Positions 33,314 through 47,008 of a stretch of DNA of 64,000 nucleotides are shown in pieces. Location of the stretch: the NCBI RefSeq assembly GCF_000975155.1, contig NZ_BBRG01000002.1, positions 62,001 to 126,000 of the forward strand, written 5' to 3'. Source of the stretch: Demequina globuliformis. Lineage in GTDB: Bacteria > Actinomycetota > Actinomycetes > Actinomycetales > Demequinaceae. The notes under the pieces were generated by a model, which worked only from the letters and a program-made list of their open reading frames with translations, did no database searches and had not been told where the DNA came from. How positions within the stretch are numbered: position 1 is the stretch's first letter; each line of letters opens with the position of its first letter. The position numbers and the translations under genes were made by a program.

Positions 33314-35398
33314 ATGAGTTTCGATATCCGCCGTTCTGAGGCGCCGTTCGTCGTTGAGTCGGAGTACAAGCCGTCTGGTGACCAGCCCAAGGCGATCAAT
33401 GAGTTGGCGGAACGCATCCAAGCGGGTGAACAGGACGTGGTGCTGCTGGGCGCCACCGGTACGGGAAAGTCAGCGACCACCGCCTGGCTCATCGAACGGC
33501 TGCAGCGTCCCACCTTGGTCATGGCGCACAACAAGACGTTGGCGGCGCAGCTCGCGACCGAGTTTCGCGAACTCCTCCCTCGCAATGCCGTCGAGTACTT
33601 TGTGAGCTACTACGACTACTACCAGCCTGAGGCGTACGTGCCGCAGACGGACACCTTCATCGAGAAGGACTCCTCCATCAACGAGGAGGTGGAGCGCTTG
33701 CGCTACTCGGCTACTAACTCCCTGCTGACGCGGCGCGACACCGTGGTGGTGTCCTCGGTGTCATGCATCTACGGCTTGGGAACCCCGGAGGAGTACATCC
33801 AGGCCATGGTGGCATTGCAGGTCGGCGACGTCGTCGACCGTGACGCGTTGCTGCGGGAGTTCGTGTCCATGCAATACAGCCGCAACGACCTCGCTTTCAC
33901 GCGTGGAACCTTCCGAGTCCGTGGCGACACGGTCGAAATCATCCCCGTCTATGAGGAACTGGCGATTCGCATCGAGTTCTTTGGGGATGAGATCGATGCG
34001 TTGTACTCGCTGCACCCGTTGACGGGCCAAGTCGTCGAGCAAAAGCAGGCTGTACACGTGTTTCCGGCCTCGCACTATGTGGCCAGTACCGAGCGCATGG
34101 AGCGCGCGATCCGGACCATCGAGGACGAACTTGGTGAGCGTTTGGAGGAACTGGAACGCCAGAACAAGTTGCTCGAGGCCCAGCGCCTCAAAATGCGGAC
34201 TACGTTCGATCTCGAGATGATGCGATCAGTGGGCACGTGCTCGGGCATTGAGAACTACTCGCGTCACATTGAGCAGCGGGCAGAGGGGACGCCACCGCAC
34301 ACCCTGCTTGATTACTTCCCCGACGACTTCCTCCTTGTCTTGGATGAGTCGCACGTCACTGTCCCGCAGATTGGCGCCATGTTTGAGGGAGACCGGTCGC
34401 GCAAGCGCACCTTGGTCGAACACGGCTTCCGCCTGCCCTCGGCACTCGACAATCGGCCGCTCACCTGGGGCGAGTTCCTTCACCGCACCGGACAAACCGT
34501 GTACCTGTCCGCGACGCCAGGCAAGTACGAGCTGGACGCCGCTAACGGGGTGGTGGAACAGATCATCCGCCCCACTGGCCTGGTGGATCCCAAGATCGTG
34601 GTGAAGCCCACTGAGGGCCAGATCGACGACCTGCTTGAACAGATTCGGCTCCGCATCGAACGTGACGAACGCGTGTTGGTGACGACGCTCACCAAGAAGA
34701 TGGCGGAGGACCTCACGGAGTTCTTGTCGGACCGCGGTGTCGCCGTCGAGTATCTGCACTCCGATGTCGACACGTTGCGACGCGTGGAGCTCCTGCGCGA
34801 GTTGCGCCTGGGCAGGTTCGACGTGCTCGTCGGCATCAACCTGCTACGCGAGGGCCTTGACCTTCCCGAAGTGTCTCTCGTCAGCATTCTTGACGCCGAC
34901 AAAGAGGGGTTCTTACGGTCGGGCACGTCCCTCATCCAGACAATCGGTCGCGCTGCGCGCAACGTGTCTGGCGAGGTTCACATGTACGCGGACACCGTCA
35001 CTGACTCGATGGAGTCGGCAATTGACGAGACCAACCGGCGCCGTGAGTTGCAGGTGGCATATAACACCGACAATGGGATCGACCCCACCCCTTTGCGCAA
35101 GCGCATTGGTGACATCACGGAGATGCTCGCCCGTGAAGAGGCGGACACCGAGGCCACGTTGAAGCGCGCTGCAAAGGCTGGCCGTGGCACGAAGTCCGGC
35201 AAGGGATCATCCGGCCCCTCGCCCATGGCGGACCGGCCTGCGGATGAGCTGTCGCAGTTGATCGAGGACCTGAGCGCACAGATGAGGGAGGCGGCGGGGG
35301 AGTTGCAGTTCGAACTCGCTGCCCGGCTCCGCGACGAGATCGGGGAACTCAAGAAGGAACTGCGCCAGATGATCGGGGCGATGGGCGAGTCAACGTAG
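33314..35398 (+). CDS. uvrB: Excinuclease ABC subunit B
   Basis: Damage-verifying helicase-like subunit of nucleotide excision repair. The 694-residue protein has the Walker [12 protein letters not shown] (about residues 45-55), the beta-hairpin that probes DNA ([15 protein letters not shown], about 97-111), the DESH box (about 343), motif V/VI with QTIGRAARN (about 541) and a C-terminal UVR motif (about 645-680, [19 protein letters not shown]) that contacts UvrC. The ATG follows AGGAGC; a TACCGT box 6 bases upstream may allow leaderless initiation. No LexA box is seen in front of it, in contrast to uvrA. Confidence 0.98.
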   Translation: MSFDIRRSEAPFVVESEYKPSGDQPKAINELAERIQAGEQDVVLLGATGTGKSATTAWLIERLQRPTLVMAHNKTLAAQLATEFRELLPRNAVEYFVSYYDYYQPEAYVPQTDTFIEKDSSINEEVERLRYSATNSLLTRRDTVVVSSVSCIYGLGTPEEYIQAMVALQVGDVVDRDALLREFVSMQYSRNDLAFTRGTFRVRGDTVEIIPVYEELAIRIEFFGDEIDALYSLHPLTGQVVEQKQAVHVFPASHYVASTERMERAIRTIEDELGERLEELERQNKLLEAQRLKMRTTFDLEMMRSVGTCSGIENYSRHIEQRAEGTPPHTLLDYFPDDFLLVLDESHVTVPQIGAMFEGDRSRKRTLVEHGFRLPSALDNRPLTWGEFLHRTGQTVYLSATPGKYELDAANGVVEQIIRPTGLVDPKIVVKPTEGQIDDLLEQIRLRIERDERVLVTTLTKKMAEDLTEFLSDRGVAVEYLHSDVDTLRRVELLRELRLGRFDVLVGINLLREGLDLPEVSLVSILDADKEGFLRSGTSLIQTIGRAARNVSGEVHMYADTVTDSMESAIDETNRRRELQVAYNTDNGIDPTPLRKRIGDITEMLAREEADTEATLKRAAKAGRGTKSGKGSSGPSPMADRPADELSQLIEDLSAQMREAAGELQFELAARLRDEIGELKKELRQMIGAMGEST

Positions 35399-35407
35399 GA
35401 TTGCGGC

Positions 35408-36472
35408 GTGACTGATCCCAGCGTGTGGGCAGTGACCATTGCGGTCATCATTGCCCTGTTCATTTTTGACTTTGCGGTTGTCATCCGACGCCCGCACGAG
35501 CCGACCTTCAAAGAGTCCGTCGGCTGGTCGCTGTTCTACATTGGGCTTGCCGTCGTGTTTGGAATCTTCCTGCACTGGTGGCACGCAGATTTCCCCACCG
35601 CCGAGTACTTCGCGGGTTACATCACTGAGAAGTCGTTGTCGGTTGACAACCTCTTCGTCTTCTTGGTGATCATGACGCGCTTCGCCGTGCCTCCCAAGTA
35701 CCGTTCTCGGGTGTTGCTCGTGGGCATCGCCGTGGCTCTCGTGCTGAGGGCCGTCTTCATTGCGGCCGGAGCCGCCGCCCTTGACGCGTTCTCTGCGCTG
35801 TTCTATGTCTTCGGCGCGTTCCTCATCTACACCGCCTGGGGATTGGCGAAGGAGGATTCCCAGGACGCGAGCCACGCCGAGTATGAAGAGGGCCGCATGG
35901 TGCGCCTCGTGCGGAGGCTCTACCCGGTGACGGACGGCTACCGTGAGGGCAAGATCATGGTGAAGGAAGCCGGGCGTCGCATGGTGACGCCCATGCTCCT
36001 CGTGATGGTCGCGATCGGATCCACGGATGTCCTGTTTGCGCTCGACTCCATTCCGGCAATCTTTGGACTGACACAGGACCCGTTCATCGTGTTCACGGCC
36101 AACGCGTTCGCGCTCCTGGGCCTACGACAGTTGTACTTCCTCGTCCAGGGACTGCTTCAGCGGCTTGTGTACTTGCACTACGGGCTGGCGGCGATCCTGG
36201 CATTCATTGGTGTCAAGCTGGTTCTTCACGCCCTCCACGAGAACAATCTGCCCTTCGTGAACGGGGGAGAGGCGATCCACGTGCCAGAGATCTCCACGGG
36301 TCTGTCGCTCACCGTGATTTGCGCGATTCTGGTGGTCTCGACGGTAGCGAGCCTCCTCGCCACCAGGAACAAGCCATCGCTTCAAGAAGAGATCAAGGAA
36401 GAGGTGGGCGGCGAAGCGCTCGAGGAGGACTCGAGCGATGCCGCGTCGCCGTCGCGTGGAGACGAGAAGTAG
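35408..36472 (+). CDS. TerC-family integral membrane protein
   Basis: A 354-residue protein with about nine membrane spans and the conserved acidic segments of TerC proteins: SLSVDNLFVFLVIM (about residues 75-88) and GSTDVLFALDSIPAI (about 204-218), whose Asp/Glu residues lie within membrane helices. Members have been linked to tellurite resistance and, more recently, to metal (Mn) export for secreted enzymes; the function here is not proven. The GTG start is 9 bases past uvrB, so it may share its transcript. The C-terminal 25 residues are highly acidic. A 23-bp terminator stem follows. Confidence 0.92.
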   Translation: MTDPSVWAVTIAVIIALFIFDFAVVIRRPHEPTFKESVGWSLFYIGLAVVFGIFLHWWHADFPTAEYFAGYITEKSLSVDNLFVFLVIMTRFAVPPKYRSRVLLVGIAVALVLRAVFIAAGAAALDAFSALFYVFGAFLIYTAWGLAKEDSQDASHAEYEEGRMVRLVRRLYPVTDGYREGKIMVKEAGRRMVTPMLLVMVAIGSTDVLFALDSIPAIFGLTQDPFIVFTANAFALLGLRQLYFLVQGLLQRLVYLHYGLAAILAFIGVKLVLHALHENNLPFVNGGEAIHVPEISTGLSLTVICAILVVSTVASLLATRNKPSLQEEIKEEVGGEALEEDSSDAASPSRGDEK

Positions 36473-36497
36473 CGAACGCCGGTAGACAGGCTCACCG

Positions 36498-36548
36498 CCC
36501 ATGAGTGAGGCCCCGACACCCATCAGGTGTCGGGGCCTCACTCATGGG
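36498..36548. terminator. 23-bp perfect hairpin between convergent terC and YciI genes
   Basis: Positions 36498-36520 and 36526-36548 are exact complements (core GAGGCCCCGACACC) around the 5-base loop CATCA. It starts 26 bases after terC and ends 15 bases before the stop of the YciI-like gene, so it probably terminates both. Confidence 0.9.
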
Positions 36549-36562
36549 AATAGGTGGAGGTG

Positions 36563-36844
36563 CTAGCGCTGCTCCCACACCGCAGGCCACTCGCGAATGC
36601 GGTACTCGGCTACTAGACCGGCTTTGACGAAGGGATCAGCACGAACCATGTCCTCCACCGCTCCTTTGGTCCCCGCTCGCGCCACGAGAAGCGCCCCCGC
36701 CGGGCCCTCATCCGTGAAGCGACCGTAGGCCGGCATCGACCCCGCATCCGCCAGCGTCGCCAGGTATGCGCGGTGCGCCGGGCGGTGCTCGTCTCGCGCC
36801 GCGTCTTGGTCGTCGTAGGTGTATTCGATCATCCAGGTAGTCAT
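36563..36844 (-). CDS. YciI-like protein
   Basis: A 93-residue protein with a ferredoxin-like YciI fold: MIEYTYDDQ at the start, the conserved His-Arg region (DEHRPAHRAYLATLADAG), then GALLVARAGTKGAVEDMVRADPFVKAGLVAEYRIREW, where ADPF is a family hallmark. Family members are small dimeric proteins, some with dehydrochlorinase-like activity; the role is unknown. I start it at the ATG at 36844 because the longer frame runs across the uvrA promoter and start and encodes no similarity. CACACT lies 6 bases upstream, fitting a leaderless message. Confidence 0.85.
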   Translation of the reverse strand: MTTWMIEYTYDDQDAARDEHRPAHRAYLATLADAGSMPAYGRFTDEGPAGALLVARAGTKGAVEDMVRADPFVKAGLVAEYRIREWPAVWEQR

Positions 36845-36932
36845 GGGCACAGTGTGGCAGGCGCCCGGCGCCGCGGTGGCATGGCGCCGTGCGAGGGTGG
36901 GGGAGCGCCCGGCTGCGAGGCACGGCGGCGAT

Positions 36933-36948
36933 TCGAACATGCGTTCGA
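36933..36948 (+). promoter_or_regulatory. LexA SOS box upstream of uvrA
   Basis: TCGAACATGCGTTCGA is a perfect 16-base palindrome matching the Gram-positive/actinobacterial SOS consensus CGAACrnryGTTCG. It lies 26 bases before the uvrA GTG and just upstream of its -10 box TAGCAT (36962-36967), ideal for repression by LexA. The divergent YciI start is 89 bases away on the other side. Confidence 0.9.
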
Positions 36949-36973
36949 CTCGGACATTGCGTAGCATGGCTGT

Positions 36974-39817
<2,844 letters not shown>

Positions 39818-39821
39818 TGCT

Positions 39822-41705
39822 GTGACTGATCCCGCGAGCTACCGGCCTGCGCCGGGCACCATTCCTACCCAGCCGGGCGTTTACCGGTTCAAGGACCCTC
39901 ACGGGCGCGTGGTGTACGTCGGCAAGGCTAAGAACCTGCGTGCACGGCTGTCGAACTACTTTCAGGACCTGGGAGCGTTGCATCCGCGGACGCGCATGAT
40001 GGTGACGACGGCGGCATCGGTCGAGTGGACCGTAGTGCGCTCCGAGGCTGAGTCGCTCATCCTCGAGCACACCTGGATCAAGCAGTACGACCCGCGCTTC
40101 AACGTCATCTTCAAGGACGACAAGTCCTATCCGTATCTCGCGGTGACGCTCAACGAGAAGTACCCGCGGATCGTCGTGATGCGCGGCGACCGCAAGAAGG
40201 GCGTGAGGTACTTTGGCCCGTACGCCAAGGTCTGGGCCGTTCGCCAAACTGTCGATACATTGCTCACGGCCATGCCGATGCGGTCCTGTGCGACGGGGGT
40301 GTTCAACAAAGCTCAGCGACAGGGACGCCCGTGCCTGCTGGGATACATCGACAAGTGCGCCGCCCCATGTGTGGGAAAGATCAGTGTCGACGACCATCGC
40401 GAACTTGCCGAGCGGGTGTGCGACGTCCTGGGCGGCGACGCGAAGACCATGATGCGCGACCTCACGCGCACCATGTCAGACGCCGCTGAGCGCGAGGACT
40501 TCGAGTCGGCGGCTCGGGCTCGGGACCGCATCCGCGCGTTGAATGCTGTGCTCGATCGCAACGCGGTCGTGCTCGACGCGGGTGTGGACGTCGACATCTT
40601 TAGCTTGGCTGACGAGGAGATGGAGGCCGCCGCCCATGTGTTCTATGTGCGCGACGGGCGCATCACCGGCGAGCGCGGATGGGTGGTCGACAAGCCCGAG
40701 CCGCTCGACACGGCCTCCATGGTGCTCCAACTCGTACAGGAGGCGTACGGCGCCGCCGATGCCGACGACGTCCCGCCCGAGGTGCTGGTGCCCGTGGTCC
40801 CCGCCGCGGCCGACGCACTGCGTGACGTCCTGACGGGGGTGCGTGGCGGCAAGGTGAGTATCCGTGTGGCCCAGCGCGGGAAGAAGGCGGAGCTGGCAGA
40901 GACGGGCCACCGCAACGCTGAGCAGGTGCTGGGGCAGCACCGCCTTAAACGTGCGTCTGACCTGACGACGCGGTCGGCTGCCCTGCAGGAACTTCAGGAG
41001 AACCTAGGGCTGATCCAGGCGCCGCTGCGCATTGAGTGCTACGACATCTCGCACACCTCAGGCACCAATCAGGTGGGTTCTATGGTGGTCTTCGAGGATG
41101 CCCTGCCGCGCAAGAAGGAGTACCGGCAGTTTGGTATCGCGGACGCCGTGGACGACACCGCTGCGATGGATGAGGTGCTCACGCGGCGCTTCACGCGCTT
41201 TCTCGAGGAGTCGCAACTGCCTCCTGAGGAGCGCGAGACGGCCCGCTTCGCGTACCCGCCGCAGCTCGTTGTCGTCGACGGTGGGCTCCCGCAGGTTAAT
41301 GCCGCGCGCGCGGTCTTGGACAGGCTCGGCATCGTCGACGTCGAACTCGTGGGACTCGCCAAGCGCTTGGAGGAGGTCTGGCTGCCGGGGGAGGAGTTCC
41401 CCGTGATCCTGCCCCGCGGGTCCGAGGCGCTCTACCTGTTGCAGCGGGTGCGTGACGAGGCGCACCGGTTCGCCATCAAGCATCACCGCCGCAAACGTGC
41501 CAAGAACATGACTGTCTCCGATATCGACGCGCTCCCCGGCATCGGCCCAGCGCGCGCGAAGGCGCTCTTGCGCCACTTCGGGTCTCTCGCGCAGCTCAAA
41601 GAAGCCTCGCTTGACCAGATCGCGTTGGTGCCCGGCATCGGGATGGGGACGGCGCGCGTGGTGCACGACGCGTTGCACGGCGCGGGTGGCATGCTGGAGG
41701 CATGA
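39822..41705 (+). CDS. uvrC: Excinuclease ABC subunit C
   Basis: Makes both incisions in nucleotide excision repair. The 627 residues contain an N-terminal GIY-YIG nuclease (PGVYRFKDPHGRVVYVGKAK, about 16-35), a UVR motif (about 205-240, AAEREDFESAARARDRIRAL), an RNase H-like nuclease domain (ECYDISHTSGTNQVGSMVVF, about 406) with the catalytic acids, and C-terminal helix-hairpin-helix pairs (LPGIGPARAKALLRHFGSL). The GTG start is 4 bases past uvrA. The stop overlaps the rapZ start (ATGA). The uvrC-rapZ-yvcK-whiA run is conserved in actinobacteria. Confidence 0.98.
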   Translation: MTDPASYRPAPGTIPTQPGVYRFKDPHGRVVYVGKAKNLRARLSNYFQDLGALHPRTRMMVTTAASVEWTVVRSEAESLILEHTWIKQYDPRFNVIFKDDKSYPYLAVTLNEKYPRIVVMRGDRKKGVRYFGPYAKVWAVRQTVDTLLTAMPMRSCATGVFNKAQRQGRPCLLGYIDKCAAPCVGKISVDDHRELAERVCDVLGGDAKTMMRDLTRTMSDAAEREDFESAARARDRIRALNAVLDRNAVVLDAGVDVDIFSLADEEMEAAAHVFYVRDGRITGERGWVVDKPEPLDTASMVLQLVQEAYGAADADDVPPEVLVPVVPAAADALRDVLTGVRGGKVSIRVAQRGKKAELAETGHRNAEQVLGQHRLKRASDLTTRSAALQELQENLGLIQAPLRIECYDISHTSGTNQVGSMVVFEDALPRKKEYRQFGIADAVDDTAAMDEVLTRRFTRFLEESQLPPEERETARFAYPPQLVVVDGGLPQVNAARAVLDRLGIVDVELVGLAKRLEEVWLPGEEFPVILPRGSEALYLLQRVRDEAHRFAIKHHRRKRAKNMTVSDIDALPGIGPARAKALLRHFGSLAQLKEASLDQIALVPGIGMGTARVVHDALHGAGGMLEA

Positions 41706-42619
41706 CTGAGGCTCACCCCGAGACATATCCGTCGGGGATTCCCCGTCCCCAGTTCGCGGCCTCTTCCGGCGCGGAGGTGGTCATCCTCACCGGCATGTCG
41801 GGCGCAGGCAGAACACGCGCTGCGGCGGTCCTTGCGGACCTGGGCTGGTACGTCGTCGACAATTTGCCGCCGCACATGCTGGCCGAGCTCGTCAACACCT
41901 TGGTGGTGCGGGGAAGCACCGAGAAGTTGGCGGCCGTGGTCGACGCGCGTGGTGGCCCATTCTTCAGTGACCTGGAACCCGTCGTCGAGGACCTTGAGTC
42001 GCTGGGATCGCCGGTCACGTTGGTTTTCCTGGACGCGTCCGACGCTGCGTTGGTGCGGCGCTTTGAAGAGGCCCGCCGGCCTCACCCTCTTCAGCAAGAC
42101 GGCACTCTCTTGGAGGGGATTAGGCGGGAACGTGAACTCACCGCGCCGCTGAGGGACGACGCCGACGTCATTGTTGATACGTCGAGCCTCAGCGTCCACG
42201 ACCTTCGTCATCTCATCACGGAGCGCTTGGCGAGTGACGTTGCGCAGATGCAGATCAACGTGTTGTCTTTCGGGTTCAAGCATGGGATTCCAGCGGATGC
42301 AGAGTTCGTTGCCGACGTCCGGTTCCTTCCCAACCCTCATTGGGATCCGGAGCTCAGGCCCCTCACAGGGCTCGATGCGCCCGTGCGCGATCACGTGCTG
42401 TCCTCGGACGGGGCGCAGGAGTTCCTCGACGGGTACGCGACGGTGCTCGACGCGGCGCTGCAGCGCTACCGGTCACACGACCGGCCGTCCGTCACGATCG
42501 GCATAGGCTGCACGGGCGGCAAGCACCGGTCAGTCGCGATCGCCGAGGCCCTTGGTCTGGGGCTGCGCGAGCGCGGCCACGAGGTCCGGGTGACGCACCG
42601 CGATAGGCCGACGGCATGA
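41702..42619 (+). CDS. rapZ: RapZ-type RNase adapter / nucleotide-binding protein
   Basis: P-loop protein; in E. coli the homologue guides RNase E to small RNAs controlling glucosamine-6-phosphate synthase, while in Gram-positives (YvcJ) the role is less clear. The 305-residue product has Walker A GMSGAGRT (about residues 31-38), DNLPPHMLAEL, and the C-terminal glycine/His-rich block IGIGCTGGKHRSVAIAE (about 264-280) that binds aminosugar phosphate in characterised members. The ATG overlaps uvrC and its stop overlaps yvcK, giving tight coupling. The first 20 residues are poorly conserved. Confidence 0.95.
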   Translation: MTEAHPETYPSGIPRPQFAASSGAEVVILTGMSGAGRTRAAAVLADLGWYVVDNLPPHMLAELVNTLVVRGSTEKLAAVVDARGGPFFSDLEPVVEDLESLGSPVTLVFLDASDAALVRRFEEARRPHPLQQDGTLLEGIRRERELTAPLRDDADVIVDTSSLSVHDLRHLITERLASDVAQMQINVLSFGFKHGIPADAEFVADVRFLPNPHWDPELRPLTGLDAPVRDHVLSSDGAQEFLDGYATVLDAALQRYRSHDRPSVTIGIGCTGGKHRSVAIAEALGLGLRERGHEVRVTHRDRPTA

Positions 42620-43578
42620 GCCCGGCAGTTGTCGCGCTGGGTGGTGGCCATGGGCTGTATAACTCATTGACCGCACTGCGGGAGCTGACCGATGACCTGA
42701 CGGCGATCGTCACGGTCGCGGACGACGGCGGGTCCTCGGGCCGGTTGCGCCAAGAGATGGGCATTGTGCCTCCTGGCGATTTAAGGATGGCACTGAGCGC
42801 TCTGTGCGCGGATAGCGAGTGGGGCCGCACGTGGCGGGATGTGCTTCAGTGGCGCTTCACGACCGATGGCCCGCTCGATGGCCACGCCGTGGGCAATCTC
42901 TTGATCGCGGCGCTATGGGACCGGCACGCGGACGTGGTGAGTGGCCTGGACCTGGTGGCCTCGCTGTTGCAGGCCAAGGGTCGCGTGTTGCCGCTTGCAG
43001 ACGAACCGCTCACGGTGCATGCGGAGGTGCACGGCCCGCTCGGGATCCAGCACATCACCGGACAAGCGGCGGTCGCGAGCACGGAAGGTCGCGTGGCCCG
43101 CATGACGCTCGAGCCGTCCGACCCTCACGTCCCCGCTGAGACGCTGCAGGCCATCGCCGGCGCTGACCTCGTGGTGCTGGGGCCGGGCAGTTGGCACACG
43201 AGCGTGCTGACGCACTTCGCTGTCGCGCCGGTTGCTGCGGCGCTGACCGACGCGGGGGGCCGCACGGCGCTGATATTGAACGTGGGAGATGAGGACGACG
43301 AGATGGAGGGGCAGGGCCGTGCCGACGAGGTACGTGCCCTCCGCGCGGCGGCGCCCGGCTTCACCCCTTCCGTGGTCTTGGTGGACTCGGCCGACGGTGA
43401 CGATACGGACCTAGCCGACGAGTTGCGCAATTGGGGTGTGCCGATGCGCGTGGCACCGCTGTGTGCCCAAGGAGACGCACACGCTCACGAGCCCTTGGCG
43501 CTACGGCGCGCGCTCGCCCAGGTGATCGCGGAAAGAGAGCTCGGGGTCCGCGAAGAGGGTCCGTCAATGGCAGGATAA
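42616..43578 (+). CDS. yvcK: YvcK-family protein (gluconeogenesis factor / CuvA-like)
   Basis: Binds UDP-sugars and is needed for normal cell wall growth on gluconeogenic carbon in other Gram-positives; the CofD-like fold lacks the cofactor F420 enzyme activity. The 320 residues start [16 protein letters not shown], followed by [16 protein letters not shown] (about 36-51), the [11 protein letters not shown] block and [12 protein letters not shown] (about 191-202). The ATG overlaps rapZ (ATGA). With whiA 4 bases downstream this is the classic rapZ-yvcK-whiA trio. Confidence 0.95.
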   Translation: MSPAVVALGGGHGLYNSLTALRELTDDLTAIVTVADDGGSSGRLRQEMGIVPPGDLRMALSALCADSEWGRTWRDVLQWRFTTDGPLDGHAVGNLLIAALWDRHADVVSGLDLVASLLQAKGRVLPLADEPLTVHAEVHGPLGIQHITGQAAVASTEGRVARMTLEPSDPHVPAETLQAIAGADLVVLGPGSWHTSVLTHFAVAPVAAALTDAGGRTALILNVGDEDDEMEGQGRADEVRALRAAAPGFTPSVVLVDSADGDDTDLADELRNWGVPMRVAPLCAQGDAHAHEPLALRRALAQVIAERELGVREEGPSMAG

Positions 43579-43582
43579 GCGC

Positions 43583-44566
43583 ATGGCTTTGACGGCACAG
43601 GTAAAGGACGAACTCGCGCGGGTTCCAGTCGACAAGACTTCGGCGCGCAAGGCAGAAGTGGCGACCATGCTCAGGTTCGCCGGGGGACTGCACATCGTCT
43701 CCGGCCGGATTGTCATTGAGGCTGAGCTCGACACTGCCGCTGCGGCGCGTCGCCTGCGAGCATTCATCCATGAGGTCTACGGGCTGTCCAGCGAGGTCAT
43801 CGTGGTGTCAGGCGGTGGCTTGCGCAAGGGCAACCGCTACGTGGTCCGTGTCGTCAAGGAAGGCGAGTCACTCGCACGCCAGACCGGCCTTTTGGATCAC
43901 CGCGGACGCCCGGTGAGGGGTCTGCCTCCTCAGGTCGTGGGCGGGGCGATCGGTGACACTGTCGCTGCGTGGCGCGGGGCATTCTTGGCGCATGGGTCGC
44001 TCACGGAACCCGGCCGGTCGTCGGCACTCGAGGTCACCTCACCTGGCCCCGAAGCGGCTCTCGCCCTCGTAGGAGCTGCACGCCGGCTCGACATCTCGGC
44101 CAAGTCTCGGGAAGTGCGCGGCGTGGACCGTGTGGTGATTCGTGACGGCGAGGCGATCTCGCAGCTGTTGACGCGCCTGGGTGCCCACGACTCCGTACTG
44201 CAGTGGGAAGAAAAGCGCACCCGCCGTGAAGTCCGCGGGACCGCGAACCGCCTTGCGAACTTCGACGACGCGAACCTACGCCGGAGCGCGCAGGCCGCAG
44301 TTGCCGCAAGCGCCCGCGTGGCACGCGCCTTCGAGATCCTCGGTGACGACGTACCAGAGCACCTACGGGAGGCCGGTGGCTTGCGGCTCGAGCACCGCGA
44401 CGCCTCCCTCGAGGAACTGGGAAAGATGGCAGTGCCGCCGCTGACGAAGGACGCGATTGCGGGGCGTATCCGTCGACTTCTCGCCACGGCTGACAAGCGG
44501 GCGTCTGAGTTGGGCATTCCGGACACTGAGGCCGGCATCAATCAGGAGTTGCTCGACCTAGAGTGA
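43583..44566 (+). CDS. whiA: Sporulation/cell division transcription regulator WhiA
   Basis: DNA-binding protein that in Streptomyces controls sporulation septation with WhiB and in other Gram-positives links division to metabolism. The 327 residues comprise an N-terminal LAGLIDADG-homing-endonuclease-like fold lacking catalytic residues (about 1-210: [25 protein letters not shown]) and a C-terminal helix-turn-helix (about 225-310: [18 protein letters not shown] and [14 protein letters not shown]). Start ATG is preceded by AGGATAAG and is only 4 bases after yvcK. No sporulation genes accompany it, so a division role is more likely in this organism. Confidence 0.96.
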   Translation: MALTAQVKDELARVPVDKTSARKAEVATMLRFAGGLHIVSGRIVIEAELDTAAAARRLRAFIHEVYGLSSEVIVVSGGGLRKGNRYVVRVVKEGESLARQTGLLDHRGRPVRGLPPQVVGGAIGDTVAAWRGAFLAHGSLTEPGRSSALEVTSPGPEAALALVGAARRLDISAKSREVRGVDRVVIRDGEAISQLLTRLGAHDSVLQWEEKRTRREVRGTANRLANFDDANLRRSAQAAVAASARVARAFEILGDDVPEHLREAGGLRLEHRDASLEELGKMAVPPLTKDAIAGRIRRLLATADKRASELGIPDTEAGINQELLDLE

Positions 44567-44590
44567 CACTCACCAGGACTTTCGTCGTGA

Positions 44591-45724
<1,134 letters not shown>

Positions 45725-45743
45725 GACTCGCTAAGAGTCATCG

Positions 45744-45784
45744 TGGCAACGCCCGCGCACGCGCTGCGTGTGCGGGCGTTGCCA
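45744..45784 (+). terminator. Hairpin between gap and pgk
   Basis: A 17-bp stem with one G-T pair (45744-45760 with 45768-45784, core GGCAACGCCCGC) around a 7-base loop, 19 bases after gap and 29 bases before pgk. There is no T-tract. It may end most gap transcripts or act as a processing/stability element. Confidence 0.75.
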
Positions 45785-45813
45785 TGTCACCTACGTGTGT
45801 TTGAGGAGTAATC

Positions 45814-47004
45814 ATGAAGACCATTGACAGCCTCGGAGACCTGACCGGCAAGAAGGTGCTGGTCCGTTCCGACCTGAACGTGCCCCTGGATGGCACGACA
45901 ATCACCGACGACGGCCGCGTGCGCGCCTCGGTGCCGACGATCCAGAAGCTGCTCGACGCTGGCGCAGCCGTGATCGTCACCGCTCACCTGGGACGTCCTG
46001 GTGGAGAGGCGAAGCCCGAGTTCTCGCTCGCCCCCGCCGCTGCCCGGTTGGCTGAACTGCTCGGCCGCCCCGTCACCCTCGCCGCTGACCTCGTGGGCGA
46101 CTCTGCTCGTGCCACGGTCGAGGCGCTGGAGGCCGGCCAGGTCGCCATGCTGGAAAACGTCCGCTACGACAAGCGAGAGACCTCCAAGGTCGACGAGGAG
46201 CGCGCGGAGCTCGCACAGCAGCTCGCCGCCTTCGCCGACGTGTTCGTGTCCGACGGTTTTGGTGTGGTGCACCGCAAGCAGGCGTCCGTGTACGACGTCG
46301 CGCAGATTCTGCCGGCCGCCGCGGGCCTGCTCGTCCAGAATGAAGTTGAGTCGCTGTCGCGCGCGACGACTGACCCCGAGCGTCCCTACGCGGTCGTGCT
46401 CGGTGGTTCGAAGGTGTCCGACAAGTTGGGAGTGATCGGGAACCTGCTGACCAAGGCCGACCGCCTGCTCATCGGTGGCGGAATGGTGTTCACCTTCCTG
46501 AAGGCCAAGGGCTACGAGGTCGGTTCCTCCCTGCTGGAAGAGGACCAGATCGACACCGTCAAGGGGTACCTCGAAACGGCCGAGGCCAACGGCGTCGAGA
46601 TCGTGCTGCCCACGGACATCGAGGTCGCAGACGCGTTCGCGGCGGACGCGGACCACAAGACCGTCGCTGCTGACGCGATTGAGGACGGCTGGATGGGCCT
46701 CGACATCGGCCCCGACTCAGGCGCACTGTTCGCATCGAAGATTGCGGACGCCAAGACCATTGTCTGGAACGGGCCCATGGGCGTGTTCGAGTTCAAGGCC
46801 TTTGAGGGTGGCACGCGTGCCGTCGCCGAGGCCATGATCGAGTCGGATGGTTTCTCCGTGGTCGGTGGAGGCGACTCGGCAGCTGCCGTGCGCCGTCTCG
46901 ACTACGACGAGGCCGGCTTCAGCCACATTTCCACGGGCGGCGGCGCGTCGCTCGAACTGCTTGAGGGCAAGGTCCTACCGGGCCTGGCCGTACTGGAGGA
47001 CTAG
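45814..47004 (+). CDS. pgk: Phosphoglycerate kinase
   Basis: Transfers phosphate from 1,3-bisphosphoglycerate to ADP. The 396 residues show the N-terminal [19 protein letters not shown] (about 52), [11 protein letters not shown], the hinge [26 protein letters not shown] (about 193-204) and nucleotide-binding [11 protein letters not shown] near the C-terminus. The ATG has TTGAGGAG at good spacing. The stop lies 4 bases before tpiA, whose ribosome site lies in the end of pgk, so these two are coupled. Typical length and no unusual residues. Confidence 0.98.
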   Translation: MKTIDSLGDLTGKKVLVRSDLNVPLDGTTITDDGRVRASVPTIQKLLDAGAAVIVTAHLGRPGGEAKPEFSLAPAAARLAELLGRPVTLAADLVGDSARATVEALEAGQVAMLENVRYDKRETSKVDEERAELAQQLAAFADVFVSDGFGVVHRKQASVYDVAQILPAAAGLLVQNEVESLSRATTDPERPYAVVLGGSKVSDKLGVIGNLLTKADRLLIGGGMVFTFLKAKGYEVGSSLLEEDQIDTVKGYLETAEANGVEIVLPTDIEVADAFAADADHKTVAADAIEDGWMGLDIGPDSGALFASKIADAKTIVWNGPMGVFEFKAFEGGTRAVAEAMIESDGFSVVGGGDSAAAVRRLDYDEAGFSHISTGGGASLELLEGKVLPGLAVLED

Positions 47005-47008
47005 ACCC

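Noticed and set aside
35408-36472. TerC as part of a tellurite resistance or stress island
   Set aside because: No other ter genes are nearby and the gene is embedded in repair genes; TerC-type proteins are common singletons.
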